Assembly: GCF_022605165.1 (NCBI RefSeq)
Contig: NC_063068.1
Span: 2,976,001 to 3,040,000, forward strand
From: Purpureocillium takamizusanense
Taxonomy: Eukaryota; Ascomycota; Sordariomycetes; Hypocreales; Ophiocordycipitaceae
DNA length: 64,000 nucleotides
Direction: 5' to 3'
How positions within the stretch are numbered: the stretch's first letter is position 1; the number at the start of each line of letters is the position of its first letter. The notes under the pieces were generated by a model, which had not been told where the DNA came from, searched no databases, and saw only the letters and a list, made by a program, of their open reading frames with translations. Below, piece by piece: positions 35,799 through 46,522 of this stretch. Position numbers and translations under genes: made by a program.

Positions 35799-37490
35799 CT
35801 AGCTCTTGGCGGCTGCCTTGCCATTCACCGCGGCCGGGCCCTTGGCTGCTTCGGCAGCGGCCTCTGTCCGGCAACGCTGGCACATGCACCAGCCCCCGAG
35901 GCTGCCCCTTGCCCACTCTCGGCGCTGCTGGACGGGCAGCGTCACGTCGCAGTAGTGGTTCAATATCTCCTCGCCCCGTTTGATGCCGCCCGGACGCCCG
36001 CTGACCACCCTCTCCTTCCGTGCCCAGAGCACCATGCGGCCGCCCCAATCCCAGGTGACGTTCGGATCGCAGTCGTGGTTGGCGAGGCACCAGTAGGGGT
36101 GGACAGCGGCAACATCTGGGCGACCGTCGCGAGGGTTCTTGCGCGCCGACGCAGTGCCTCTGAACTTGGCGTACAATGTGTTGACGACCCATAGGTCATA
36201 GTCTGGCAAGCTGGCAAAGATGTCAATGTCCATCTTCTCGAGAAGGTGGAGCGGCGTCTCGATGTTGTACTTGAAGGAAAAGGGCAACGTCCACTCGGGC
36301 GGAGGGCCGGCATTTGGCGACACGTTGATGGCGTTGGTGCTGGTGGGTACAAAATCACCCCAGATGAACCTGACCTCCCTCACGTCGAGGGGATGGACTT
36401 CTTGGTGCGCAGCCAGCGCTAACACGCGGGCGAGAAGGAGCAGGTATAGCGTCTCGTCGGCTTCGAAGGCATCGGCATCTTTCGCGATGGCGTCGACGTC
36501 CTTCTCGCAAACTGCCGGGTGGTAACGCTCCATGGCCTGGTCGTGGCAGTATTGGCTGCAGAAGACAGTATCGTAGCATTCGTCGCAGCTGACCGCCTCG
36601 TTTTCGCTGCCGAGCGGCGGCAAGTCGGAGCTGCAGGCGTCGCAGACTGCATCCTTGAGCCTGTTGTTGGCGGTCAAGAGCGAATACTCCTTGAGAACAG
36701 CCTCTCCAGGCTCAATGTCCTCCTGGGCGAAGACGCCCAACTGTTTGCAGGTAGGGATGATGTCATATCCGTCGGTATCGCTGGCTCCCTCGAGAAGAAC
36801 CGGCAACGTCGCGACTTGGATGGCGCATTTCGGGGCCATCTCCTTCAGAAAGGCGTTCAAGGTATCCAATGACTCCGGCGCGAAGCGGTCGGGCTCGTGG
36901 TCGTTCCAAGGGTACACCTCACGACGGACCAGGCCATAGTCGGGCAGGTCGCCGTTGTCGAAGTCGTTGCGCCGGAGCCTGCGGCGGCCGACGGTCCGAA
37001 TGTGGTCCTTTGTGTTGACAAGTTCTTGGTTGTCGGGCGCTATTTGGAGCCCTCTGTCGCAAAAATTGGCCGCACTCTTCAGACAGCCACAAAGCAAAAG
37101 ACTCAGCGAGAGAATCTGGTACGCGCGAATCGATGCGACCCGCGCAAGGCGGAGGATGGCGGCCGCGTCCGGCTCGGATCCGTCGAAGATGGCGGTGAGC
37201 GGCTCCGATGCAAGACTGCCATGCGTGAGCACCTCTGGGACAACATGGTTTGCGCGCAGCGTGAGGCTTTCCAGGGCCTTCTCATGGTACTCGAAGCCCT
37301 CGTTGGCAACCTCGTCCGTCAGGAGCAGGGCTCGATAAGCGTCGGCGGCTGCAAGATCAGGGTAGCCCAAGTCTGAGTAGACGGCTGCGCGCTCGAGGTA
37401 AAGAATTAGGTCGTACGGCAAGCTGCTGAGCCCTTCAGTCAGCTGCGCACGGCGGTCGAGCAATCGCTCATGGCGGGCGTCGTCGTCCAT
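35799..37490 (-). CDS. TPR-MYND-SET domain protein (SMYD-like lysine methyltransferase)
   Basis: The product has 563 residues in one exon. The frame is open upstream to 37541 but the first ATG is at 37490 (MDDDARHERLL). Residues about 15-175 form TPR-like helices (YDLILYLERAAVYSDLGYPDLAAADAYRALLL and AANFCDRGLQIAP). A MYND-type zinc cluster at about 283-328 (CDAC...CDEC...FCSQYC...HPAVC) sits inside the split SET domain. SET motifs are NHDCDPN at 471-477 and GEEILNHYCD at 506-515. A post-SET cysteine set GGWCMCQRC follows near the end. All residues expected for SAM and lysine-channel binding are visible, so it is probably an active protein lysine methyltransferase. Its substrate is unknown. 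It is divergent from the phosphogluconolactonase gene across 4.5 kb. Confidence 0.92.
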   Translation of the reverse strand: MDDDARHERLLDRRAQLTEGLSSLPYDLILYLERAAVYSDLGYPDLAAADAYRALLLTDEVANEGFEYHEKALESLTLRANHVVPEVLTHGSLASEPLTAIFDGSEPDAAAILRLARVASIRAYQILSLSLLLCGCLKSAANFCDRGLQIAPDNQELVNTKDHIRTVGRRRLRRNDFDNGDLPDYGLVRREVYPWNDHEPDRFAPESLDTLNAFLKEMAPKCAIQVATLPVLLEGASDTDGYDIIPTCKQLGVFAQEDIEPGEAVLKEYSLLTANNRLKDAVCDACSSDLPPLGSENEAVSCDECYDTVFCSQYCHDQAMERYHPAVCEKDVDAIAKDADAFEADETLYLLLLARVLALAAHQEVHPLDVREVRFIWGDFVPTSTNAINVSPNAGPPPEWTLPFSFKYNIETPLHLLEKMDIDIFASLPDYDLWVVNTLYAKFRGTASARKNPRDGRPDVAAVHPYWCLANHDCDPNVTWDWGGRMVLWARKERVVSGRPGGIKRGEEILNHYCDVTLPVQQRREWARGSLGGWCMCQRCRTEAAAEAAKGPAAVNGKAAAKS

Positions 37491-39655
37491 TGGGCCGATA
37501 GGCGGGGTGAAGGTCCGCAGAGACTCGCACAGGGTCCTCAAAGACCGCTAATTGACCGGGAGAAGGCTGCCAAGCCGGTCTGGACCGGTGTGAGACTGTC
37601 GTACCGGCAGTGGTGAGGAGTCGTCCTAGCCGACTGACGGAGAGAGTCCGCGCAGAGGGGTGAGAAGGAAGTTGAGAAGTCCAGAGAGGTCCGGATGCTA
37701 GTGTTCCTATACCATGGACCCACGGGAAAGGGCAAGAAAAAGGCACAACGGAAATGCCACTGGCAGTCCCAAGCCAACCCTCGCCTCGGAACGAACAGGA
37801 GCCGGAAGTAGGACGTGGGCAGGATAGCCTGTCCTGTGCAGGAGTTGATGGGGGAGGAAGCGTGTGGTCCGAAGGTGGCGCGGCGGAGACTCGGGGACGG
37901 CGTCCAGAGGGGAAGAAGCAGACGTCCAAAGGGTAGCGGACCAGGCCTACCAAGAAGAGGAACGACGAGGCGCCCTTGGGAGGTGAGTCGGAGAGTGAGG
38001 TGTCTTGTGGTGGCAGGCCGCGGGCGTGCGCTTCCTCGAGGTTAGCGGCGGGCGCGCAGCGCTGTATCGGGGCCTTGATGTGCTCTGGCACGGAGCCCGG
38101 GTTGTCGAGCCTCGGATGTGTGACGATGAAGGCGACTGGAGTTGGGTTTGAGGTTGGGGCGGCGGTTGCGCCCGTCTAGGTGACGAAGCTGGGGAGGAAG
38201 CAGACGGACGCAACGAGAGCCTCGCTTGGACTCGGGGTATGGCAATCGAGCGCCTGGAGTCGCAGGATCGGTCAGTCACAGTCTCAGTCACGGCCACACT
38301 ACGGCAGTAGCGGCAGTGCTGCAGCAAGGCGAGGAACGTACTGCAGGTTGTTTCCGAGGACCGGGGGGGGGGGAGGGTCGGCGGCAGAGGCTGTCGCTGG
38401 TTTCGACGAGGTACGCGGGGCGGTTCCGAGGGACGCCAAATCGAGGCTAACAAGAGGCAAAGCGGTTGACGAGGGAAGGGAAAAGCAAAAGAAGAGAGGA
38501 CGGTAAGGGCGAGGAAGCGAGAGGCGTGGCCAGGCCGCAGAGCAGACGGGACCTGACCCTGGAAGTCGGCGGACGACGGGGTTTGTGCAGTTGGCGGGAT
38601 GGAGGGGTCCTTGGGGTCCTCGCAGGCTCTCGCGGCTTGTGGTTGTTTCTATGGTGGTTCTAGGCCCTGGATGTACGTACAGTATGGGTGGTGGGTGCCC
38701 TGCAGGCGGGCGTGGCGGGCCAATTGATGGCGACTTTTTCAGGGTCCAGCGGACAATTTTGGCGATGGACCAGAGACCTGTCTCGCTCGCTGCCAGATGG
38801 TGGATTGGGCGGCGGGCAACGGCGATCAGTGGCTGTGCTCTGAGGCTGCAGGTGCGCTGCCACACAGGGCTCACGTGTAAGGTGTTGGTACCTATGATGG
38901 AGTATTGCTGCTGACTGACTACCTAGTAGGTGACGAGCTGAGGGCCAGGGACCCGCACCAAAACTCTTGCGCTGCTGGAGACAGCGGCGGTGGGCAGCGG
39001 TTCCTCTTAGCAGATCCATGTCGGTGGACACCGGGCGTGCCCCAGCGAGGCGCGAGTCTGAGGCGCAGGAGCCGCCGTTCGTTCGTGCTTTCCATGCACC
39101 CGGGAAAGTGTCGGTGGCGAGTGGGCGAGTTGCGCTCACTTACAAGCCTACAAAGCCAGTATAAGGTTCGAAGTACAGGTAGTAGACAAGCAAGACAAGG
39201 TAGCAGGTAGACACCAACCTTGTCTGATGCGCCCCGCAGGAGCTGTCGCTCAAGGACCGCTACAGATGCCTCGCAGCCCCAGGCCATGCCAATTGGCTTT
39301 TCCAAGTGTCTCCAAGCTCTTGCACAGCATGATCAAACCAGACGACGATGCTGCCGCGGTGTGGGCCATAGGGTGTGGCGTCGGACTGGGTCTGGCAGTT
39401 TTTCCTGCGCCACGTTCCGCTTTCGCCACTTGCTCTGGCGGTGGCGGCCGGGAAGGTGGCATGTGGACACTGGCGGGCGAGCAGCATGGATTGTGACGGG
39501 CGAAACTCGTCGCTCCCGGTCTTGGCGGTCGGCGTTGCCGCAAGCCTGGCTTGCGGGCGGGCGGCGGGCGGAGAAGACACTGTAGAGGAGAATCAATTGA
39601 TGGCGCCTTGTCGTTGCCGGAACGGCTGCTGGTGGGTTGTCAGCACTCGCCGCCT

Positions 39656-39686
<31 letters not shown>

Positions 39687-41134
39687 CCTGCCGGGCGCTA
39701 TCGGGCTCTCGGGCAAGCAGGCGTCCTGTGCTGCACTGCACTGTGCTAGAAGGAACTCCGCTCCGAAGTCGTCGCCAGCCAGCCGGGGGCAGGGGACAAC
39801 GTCACCATTACCCGATGAAGGTTACGCCTCTGGCCGCGCACAACCCACCCGTCACATGCTCGAATCGAGAACGCGAAGCCCAGCGCGGTGATGCTTCGGG
39901 GCCACATTGCGCGCGCGTGCGGTGCAGAGACAGTTTGGTGGGTGCGTCTGTTCTGAGTTGATCCACCAGTGAGCGGGTGATGAAGCTGCTACGTAGCTGG
40001 GAGCAGCAGAAACGATGTGACTGAGAAACCCAAGGGAAGTGGTTTAGACGGCGGCGGCCCGCCGGCTGTCAGTCTCAGTTGCCAGAGCAAGGACCAGGCT
40101 AGTACAGTTGGTACATGGCGCCTGCCGGTCATCTCACCTACCTTACCTTGGTGTTCTGCAGATGCCCCTCCTTCGCTAATCTTCAGCAAAAGGAAGGAGC
40201 CCCCCCCCCCCCAACAGGCAGACAAAAGCTGCAAGTTAAGTAACTTTGTACAGAACCCCGCCATCCAAGTGATGGACTGATGCTCGCCGCCGCACGAGCA
40301 ATGTTGACCAAGGCTTGCGAAGTATTACATGCGGAAGCCGCGTCCCATCATGCAACTCATGTACACCCGCGCCGAGCCGAGCCCTGTCCGTCATGTCTTG
40401 TATCGTACGCGTTTCGCCCAACGGTGGAGTCGCCATGAGCTCACGGCACCACGATGACAGGGCATGCCGCCGAGAACAGTATATATCTCATTTCGTTTGC
40501 CTCGCAGACGATGGCCTACTTGGCGCTGATTCTGTGCCCTCTCTGCCGGCCGCCACGGGCCCTTTTGTCCAGGCCGATATTAGTATCCCATCTTCCCTTT
40601 TTCACACTTTCTCCTTCAAGTACAATATTTCCAGAGACCCGAGCGGTCAAACTGCGTTGGGTCAAGAGGTCGTTGTCGTGGAGCCCGTCGTGGGCCCCAG
40701 GGTCCACTGCAAACTTACTCATGAGCGGGTTCTAGTAATTCTCTGTGCGACGACAGCCCGCTCATAAGGCAGGATCTCCAGATACATGGCAGAAACATGC
40801 GTCATTCAGGTAAGCAAGGCGTTTCGTGGTCGTACGAAAAGTAGTGAGGCTCCATTGTAGACCCGTTGTCGCCAAGGTCCCCCCCAGGTCCCGAGGGTGG
40901 TTGCCAAAGCCAAGGTGGGAACCTCTTGGTCGACATCGTCATTTTAGTACTTATGCACTGGAACGCTGTCCCCAGTCTTTGTAACTTAGGACACCCACTG
41001 TAGCTACAATGCAATGCGCGCGCGCACGCGTTCTCCGGCGGGCGCGAGGTGGAACGGAAACCCCGCCAACATGATACGTCGGTGGTGGGCGACAAGGAGC
41101 GGCAGAGGAACCTCGGTGGTGGTCGTGGTTGTAG

Positions 41135-41167
<33 letters not shown>

Positions 41168-41950
41168 TGTTGCTGCCCCTGCCGCCGCTGCCGCCACCGC
41201 CGGGAAGCTTCTAGCAACCGACGGCGCCGCCCCTCCTGCCCCTCTTATCTACCACCGCCCGTGATACTTTGCAGTACTGTAGGGAAAGAGTAGCTCCTCG
41301 AGTCAAAAAAAAAAAAAAAAAAAGAGACGGAGAGAGGGAAGGGTAAAAAACTAAATCGAAATAATTCAGAACCCACAGCGCCGCAGACGGCTCATTGACC
41401 CCGCCATAGCCCAGGACCACCAACCATCATCACCATCGTCATCATTTCACAACCATCACCTTCTCTACACCCCGCCGGCCCAGCTTTCTCTACTCGTGCG
41501 TCGGCTAACCAACAAGGGAACCTCTTTTACGCTTTGTCGCTCCGCCGTTGCCGCCGTGCCGCCGTGCCGCCGCCGTCGCTTGTCGTTTCGGTCCATTCTG
41601 TCCGTCCGTGACGACAAACAAATCACCCACCATCTCCTCCATCCAACGCTCCCAAACGCTCCAACGCCCTCAACAACGCTCGTTGCCTGGCGCAAACTTT
41701 CTTTCCTGCTCCTCCTCCCTGTGCCTCCTGTCTCTCGCTCTCGATAAGATCACCCCGCCCATTTGGCGTCGGCAGCTCCCCCCATCTCTCTCCACTTGCA
41801 TCTTGGGAACCACCTCACCACCACCACCACCTCCTCTCCCGGTCGCACACTCGCAGGCAACCCCGCCGCCGCAACAGCTTCACAGGCAACAGAAGACATC
41901 ACTAAACCAAATCGCACCGCATCACGTCGCGCCGCGCCCCCGACGCAGCC
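37491..41950. other. 4.5 kb divergent intergenic region
   Basis: This stretch between the SET gene and the phosphogluconolactonase gene has no supportable gene. It contains a CCG run at about 39650-39686 and a C12 tract at about 40200-40212. Further on are a CTG run at 41134-41163, an A20 tract at 41305-41324, and TACC/GGTA motifs at about 38886-38932. The right-hand 877 bp up to the next start lack any ATG on the plus strand and become pyrimidine-rich, so a long leader for the phosphogluconolactonase mRNA is likely. Confidence 0.6.
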
Positions 41951-42736
41951 ATGCCCAAGACGCAGCCCAACCTCTACGCCTTCCCCGGCGTCGACGCCCT
42001 TGCCCCAGCCCTCCGCTCCTACGTCCTTCAGAGCCAGGCCGCGGGCTTCAACCGCCATAGCTCCTTCAAAGTGGCGGTGTCGGGCGGCTCCCTGCCTAAG
42101 ACGCTCGCCGCTGCGCTGCTCACTCCCTCGTCGGGCCCGGACGACGCCCTCGACTTCTCCCGCTGGGAAATCTTCTTCGCCGACGAGCGCGCCGTGCCGC
42201 TCGACCACAGCGACTCCAACTACGCCGTCCTCAAGTCCGAGCTGCTCGACAAGATCCCCGCCGAGCTGGGCAAGCCCACCGTCCGCACCATCGACCCGGA
42301 GCACCTCGACGACATCCAGGAGCTCGCCGACCAGTACGAGCAGACCCTCGTCAACAGCTTCGCCAGCCGCGACTCGGTCCGCCTGCCCATCTTCGACCTC
42401 ATCCTGCTCGGCTGCGGGCCCGACGGCCACACCTGCTCCCTCTTCCCCGGCCACCCGCTGCTGCGCGAGACTGACGCCTGGGTCGCCCCCATCGAGGACT
42501 CGCCCAAGCCGCCCCCCAAGCGCATCACCCTGACTCTCCCCGTCGTCACCCACGCCGTCCGCGTCGCCTTTGTCGCCACCGGAGGCGGCAAGAAGGATAT
42601 CATGAAGGAAATCTTTGACGCCGACACGGGCCTGCCCTGCACCCTCGTCAACGAGGCCACCGGCGACCGCTGCAGCTGGTTCGTCGACGAGCCCGCCGTC
42701 AACGGCGTCAGCTTCCCCCGGAGAGCCTTCCTCTAA
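41951..42736 (+). CDS. 6-phosphogluconolactonase
   Basis: This enzyme hydrolyses 6-phosphogluconolactone to 6-phosphogluconate, the second step of the oxidative pentose phosphate pathway, in the cytosol. The 261-residue, intronless product has the usual size for the Sol/DevB family. Motifs are FKVAVSGGSLPKTLAA near residue 38, the DERAVPLDHSDSNY active-site region, and LILLGCGPDGHTCSLFPGHP. Next come a TLPVVTHA segment and the C-terminal VNEATGDRCSWFVDEPAV. The start is unambiguous because no plus-strand ATG occurs in the preceding 877 bases. Confidence 0.95.
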   Translation: MPKTQPNLYAFPGVDALAPALRSYVLQSQAAGFNRHSSFKVAVSGGSLPKTLAAALLTPSSGPDDALDFSRWEIFFADERAVPLDHSDSNYAVLKSELLDKIPAELGKPTVRTIDPEHLDDIQELADQYEQTLVNSFASRDSVRLPIFDLILLGCGPDGHTCSLFPGHPLLRETDAWVAPIEDSPKPPPKRITLTLPVVTHAVRVAFVATGGGKKDIMKEIFDADTGLPCTLVNEATGDRCSWFVDEPAVNGVSFPRRAFL

Positions 42737-43119
42737 ACGCGACCCACGCCCTGCCTGCACGTCGACGGAACGCCAGCTTCCCTCCGTCCCTCTCGGCCTC
42801 CCACGAACCAGTCCGTCCATGGGGCGGAGTCGACGCGCGGCGGCGCTCGTTCGAGTTGCACGGCAGCTGCCTCTTCTACCACCCCGCCGATCATAGAGAG
42901 AAAGGAGTATCCCCGCGGACCCTCGAGGCGAGCACCCCTTGTCGGCCGATTCAATTTAAATGTCCCGCTTCACCCATGCACCCACCAATCATCCCAGAAC
43001 CCATCCCCCCATATCATTTATCATTTGATCTTTCCGCGTCGTGGAGAACCGTGGGCAGGTGTTTTGATATCCCGATGGCGATTATGTTTTCGGACACGAC
43101 CGGGCCGACGCGCAGACGA

Positions 43120-43158
<39 letters not shown>

Positions 43159-43725
43159 GTGTGTTGAACGGGGAACCAAAGAGAGAAGGGGGAAGAGACA
43201 GAGAAGAGACTGCGTCGAGGCGGGTGCCCTTCCACCACCCCGTTGCTTGCTTTGCTCGGCCCGATTCGACCGATCACCTGGGCATATTCTTCGCATTTAT
43301 AGCTAGCTAGACTTTTGCCTTGGTCTATGACGAAATGTTTTGAGCCCAAGTCTATGCTGTAACGTTGTACTCGGCAGTGCCGTTGAAATTGAACTGACTG
43401 GCCTTGCTGTGTGAATGTCGACCGCGGACGGCTACTTTTACTATCAAGTACTACCGCTACATAGGGTGGTTCGACGCGTGATCGTCGTGTTGAAAAGATT
43501 CAGCTATCAATCGGCGAACCATGTCTTGATTAAAAACCTTCGGCGAAATGCACTGACAAGTCGTCGCTGGAGAACGGCTCGGCAGCACTGCCGCCCGGAG
43601 TAGGTAAGTTGGCCGTCTTCCAGATTGGCCGCCCCGTCGTATCATGTACGCTGGATGACAAGCCCGAGGCTCCAATCACCGGCTTGATATCAAGACGCGG
43701 CGGCTGACCGTTGGTTGGATTTCTA
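42737..43725. other. Convergent 3' intergenic region with GA microsatellite
   Basis: This 989 bp lies between two convergent genes and contains a (GA)16-type run at about 43123-43154. No coding frame is supported. Confidence 0.6.
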
Positions 43726-45235
43726 TCAGATGACTCTCCATACGGCGCCTGCCCTCGGGGTATTATCACCATCATCACCATCATCATCATCGCCGTCGTC
43801 GTCGTCGTCGCTCTCCTCGTCACCCTCCTTGTTCACCGCTTCGATCCACTCGTCCTCCCTGGCCAGCGCCTCCCGCTCCAACTCCTCCATGACGCGCAGT
43901 TCGTCCAGCATGCCGTCCAGCAAGTGCCGCGCCCCGCGGAGCATCCTCTCCAGGCTCGTCGCCGTCGTGGTTGTCGTCGCCGCCGTGTCCAGGCGGCGGC
44001 GGCAGCGGCTGTTGCCGCTCTGGTCGCGCAGTACGTGTCCGACCCCGACCCCCTCGTCCTCGTCGGGCAATTCGTCCACCTCGTCGAGCTGCGCCCGCCA
44101 GGCCTCGAGGCGCCGGAACATGCCCGCGCACTCGTCCCTCCACGCGTCGTCGAGCTCACCGATGAACAGCGAGTCGTCCTGCTGCTGGCTCTCTCGTGGC
44201 AGCAAGGTAGCGGCAGCAGTGGTGGTTGTCCCCCTCGCGGCTTCAATCTGCCGCGCACGTTCGATCCAGCGCTCGAAGCGCCGCACCGCGCGGCTATACC
44301 GTCCCCCCGCGTCGCCCAGCGCCCAGAGGCCGCTGAGCACCTCATCCAGCACCTGCACTCGGTCGTCCAGCCCCATGCCGCCGGCGCTGCCCCAGCGCCG
44401 CAGCGCGAGAGCATTCTCCCGCTCAGCGGCCGCGCGCTGTCGGTCCGCCTGCTGGGCGCACGCCTCACTCAGACGCGCGAAGCGCCGACCGAGTTTCTCG
44501 CGCGCGCTGGCGCGCCATCTCGAGTCCACCTCGGCGGCATCGCGGTGGAGGAGGTGTAGCTGCAGGAGCTCGGCCTGGAGCTTGCTCGTCTCGGCCGAGG
44601 CGGCCACGTTGGCGGGCAGCTTGGACGGCGAGGGCGGCGCGAGGTACGTCGACGTCAGGGGCTTGGGTGCGAGCTTCTTGGCCGGTGAGTAGTGCTGCTG
44701 CAGTGTCGAGAATGCCGGCCGTAGTCGTCGTTGCTGCTGGGGTGGCGGGGCCACCTGTGCTTGGGGAGCAGCAGCAGCTAGCGGCTGCTTGGACGGCGCA
44801 GCGGCGGGAGGCGTAGACGGCGACGGGTTGGCTATCGACGAGCTGCGCGCGGTTCTCGTGACGGGAGCGTGGGCGTCCCGCGACGGCGGTCGGAGGGTGG
44901 TCGCAGAGTTCAGCTTCGTGACATTGCTCTTCGCCCGCTGGTGCGTCGCCGCGCGTCTCGGGGCCGTCGTCGTCGCTGCCGCCGCCGCGCTATCGGCGCT
45001 ATCGGCAGACGTCGGTCGGCGCGTCTGCGTGGAGGTGGGAGCCGGCCTGTTGGAGCTCGACAGCGGCGGATACCGGCTGGACGCGTCCCTCCGCGGGGCC
45101 GGCCCCTCCTGCGGCCTGGATGCCGATGCCGTCGTGGTAGTAGTCATCGCCGTCGGGCGAGCGAGGTGCATCGATGCCGGCCTCGCGGCTCGAGTGCCCG
45201 CCGTCGCGGTTCGCGTGGCCGAGGTTGTGGCCGTG

Positions 45236-45267
<32 letters not shown>

Positions 45268-45435
45268 AGTCGTGGGCGGCTTGATGGGCAGGCGGCTCGG
45301 CGACGCGGTGCGCGGCCGCCGGGGGCGCTCGCCTGCCGCCGTGGGCTTGTCGGACGACGACGACGATGGCGCCGTATTGTTCAACGACGGCGGCGGTGGC
45401 CTGCGCAGGGACCGGGCACGCTGCAGGGCGGACAT
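43726..45435 (-). CDS. Disordered N-terminus plus coiled-coil protein of unknown function
   Basis: The product has 569 residues in one exon. The frame is open upstream but the first ATG is at 45435 (MSALQRARSLRRPP). Residues 1-240 are basic, Ser/Thr/Pro/Ala-rich and repetitive; a GTGCTC run at 45236-45266 encodes alternating Thr-Ser. A better-ordered core begins at about 244 (LQQHYSPAKKLAPKPLTS, then YLAPPSPSKLPANVA). Long helices follow (SAETSKLQAELLQLHLLHRDAAEVD and AREKLGRRFARLSEACAQQADRQ) and continue to about 530. The C-terminus is an Asp-rich tract. The core pattern looks like a conserved fungal family, but I cannot name it. The basic tail plus coiled coil could suit a cytoskeleton-associated protein, which is speculation. 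Confidence 0.75.
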
Positions 45436-46522
45436 GGCGGGTGGGCGTGCGAGCTCAGCGCGGGTGTCGGAAAGACGACGCGGATAGACGAACGGTGTTG
45501 CAGCTTGATGATTGATGCAAAAAGAGAGGCAACAAATCGGCCTAGGTTTCCCGCCTCCTCTACTTCGTGCGTCGTAGTCGTAGTCGTAGTGATGGTGGTG
45601 GTGTGGTGGCGGTGATGGTGGTGCGAGCTCCCCAGCCACAGAAGGCGGGCAGGTACATCAAGTACAGTGGTGCACGTACTCCGTACAAAGCACCTAATAA
45701 CGTAGCTGAAGCTCAGTCCATCACGGTGCACACACCTCCAACCATGCACGCCCGCCCTCCACGGCAGCGGCAGTAGCTCCCGTCTGGCGTTGGGTCGGGT
45801 GCTTACCTCGACCGCGGATCCGCCCCGCCCCGCCCCGCCCCGGTAATTATTCAGCCTCTCCCGTCGCGCGCGTGCCCTGTCCAAGGTCCACTCTCCAGCT
45901 GCTCGCTCACTTCGGTCCTTTATCTCGCGTTCGCCGACTACTATACACGACAATCATGCAGCAATTGGCTCACACAAGTAGAATACACCACGACATCATT
46001 CAATGCACTCAAAGGCAGACAGACAATTCATGTGAGCACTTGGTACCAGTGTCATTCTTCATTTGATTTTAGCTTGCCCGCTCATCTATGCATCCACTAA
46101 CGTCGGAGGATTGCTTGGCACTCCAGGAACCTGTTTCTTCATGGCCTCTTCCAGCTTCATCCGCAGAAGCCATCATCTCCCGACATGATCCAACAACAAG
46201 GCCATCCCTCTCGAGCGGGGTCCCCTTTCCTCCAACCCTGAAAGGCCCCCGGATGCAGAAAGGAAAAATGGTATCATCGACGTGTTATCGGCCTTCTATC
46301 CCTGAACCTTGAGCAAAAGCAAACCAGCAGCCCCTGCCATACATGTATTCCAACTCGTAATTCCACATGATTAAGTTTTGTCCGATCGTCTCTGTGCCAT
46401 GACAACACGCAAGACGATTCGAAAAGACAAAGAAAATGAAAAAGATGCTAGGCGTACAAGCAATGCACAGGTGTGACCCGAAATGCCTTCAGAATCGAAG
46501 CAGTTTTTTTAGGCCACGATTC
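45436..46522. other. Intergenic region between two minus-strand genes
   Basis: This 1.09 kb should hold the promoter of the downstream coiled-coil gene and the 3' UTR of the zinc-motif gene. A TACTCCGTAC motif lies near 45676-45685. A CCGCC repeat occurs at about 45820-45841. Nothing else is visible. Confidence 0.6.

Noticed and set aside
41750..42820. 356-codon minus-strand frame and 256-codon alternative plus frame over 6-phosphogluconolactonase
   Set aside because: Both overlap a complete enzyme with all active-site motifs.
44789..45615. Plus-strand frames of 232 and 248 codons opposite the coiled-coil gene
   Set aside because: Val/Leu and Arg repeats mirror the Thr/Ser/Ala repeats of the minus-strand gene.
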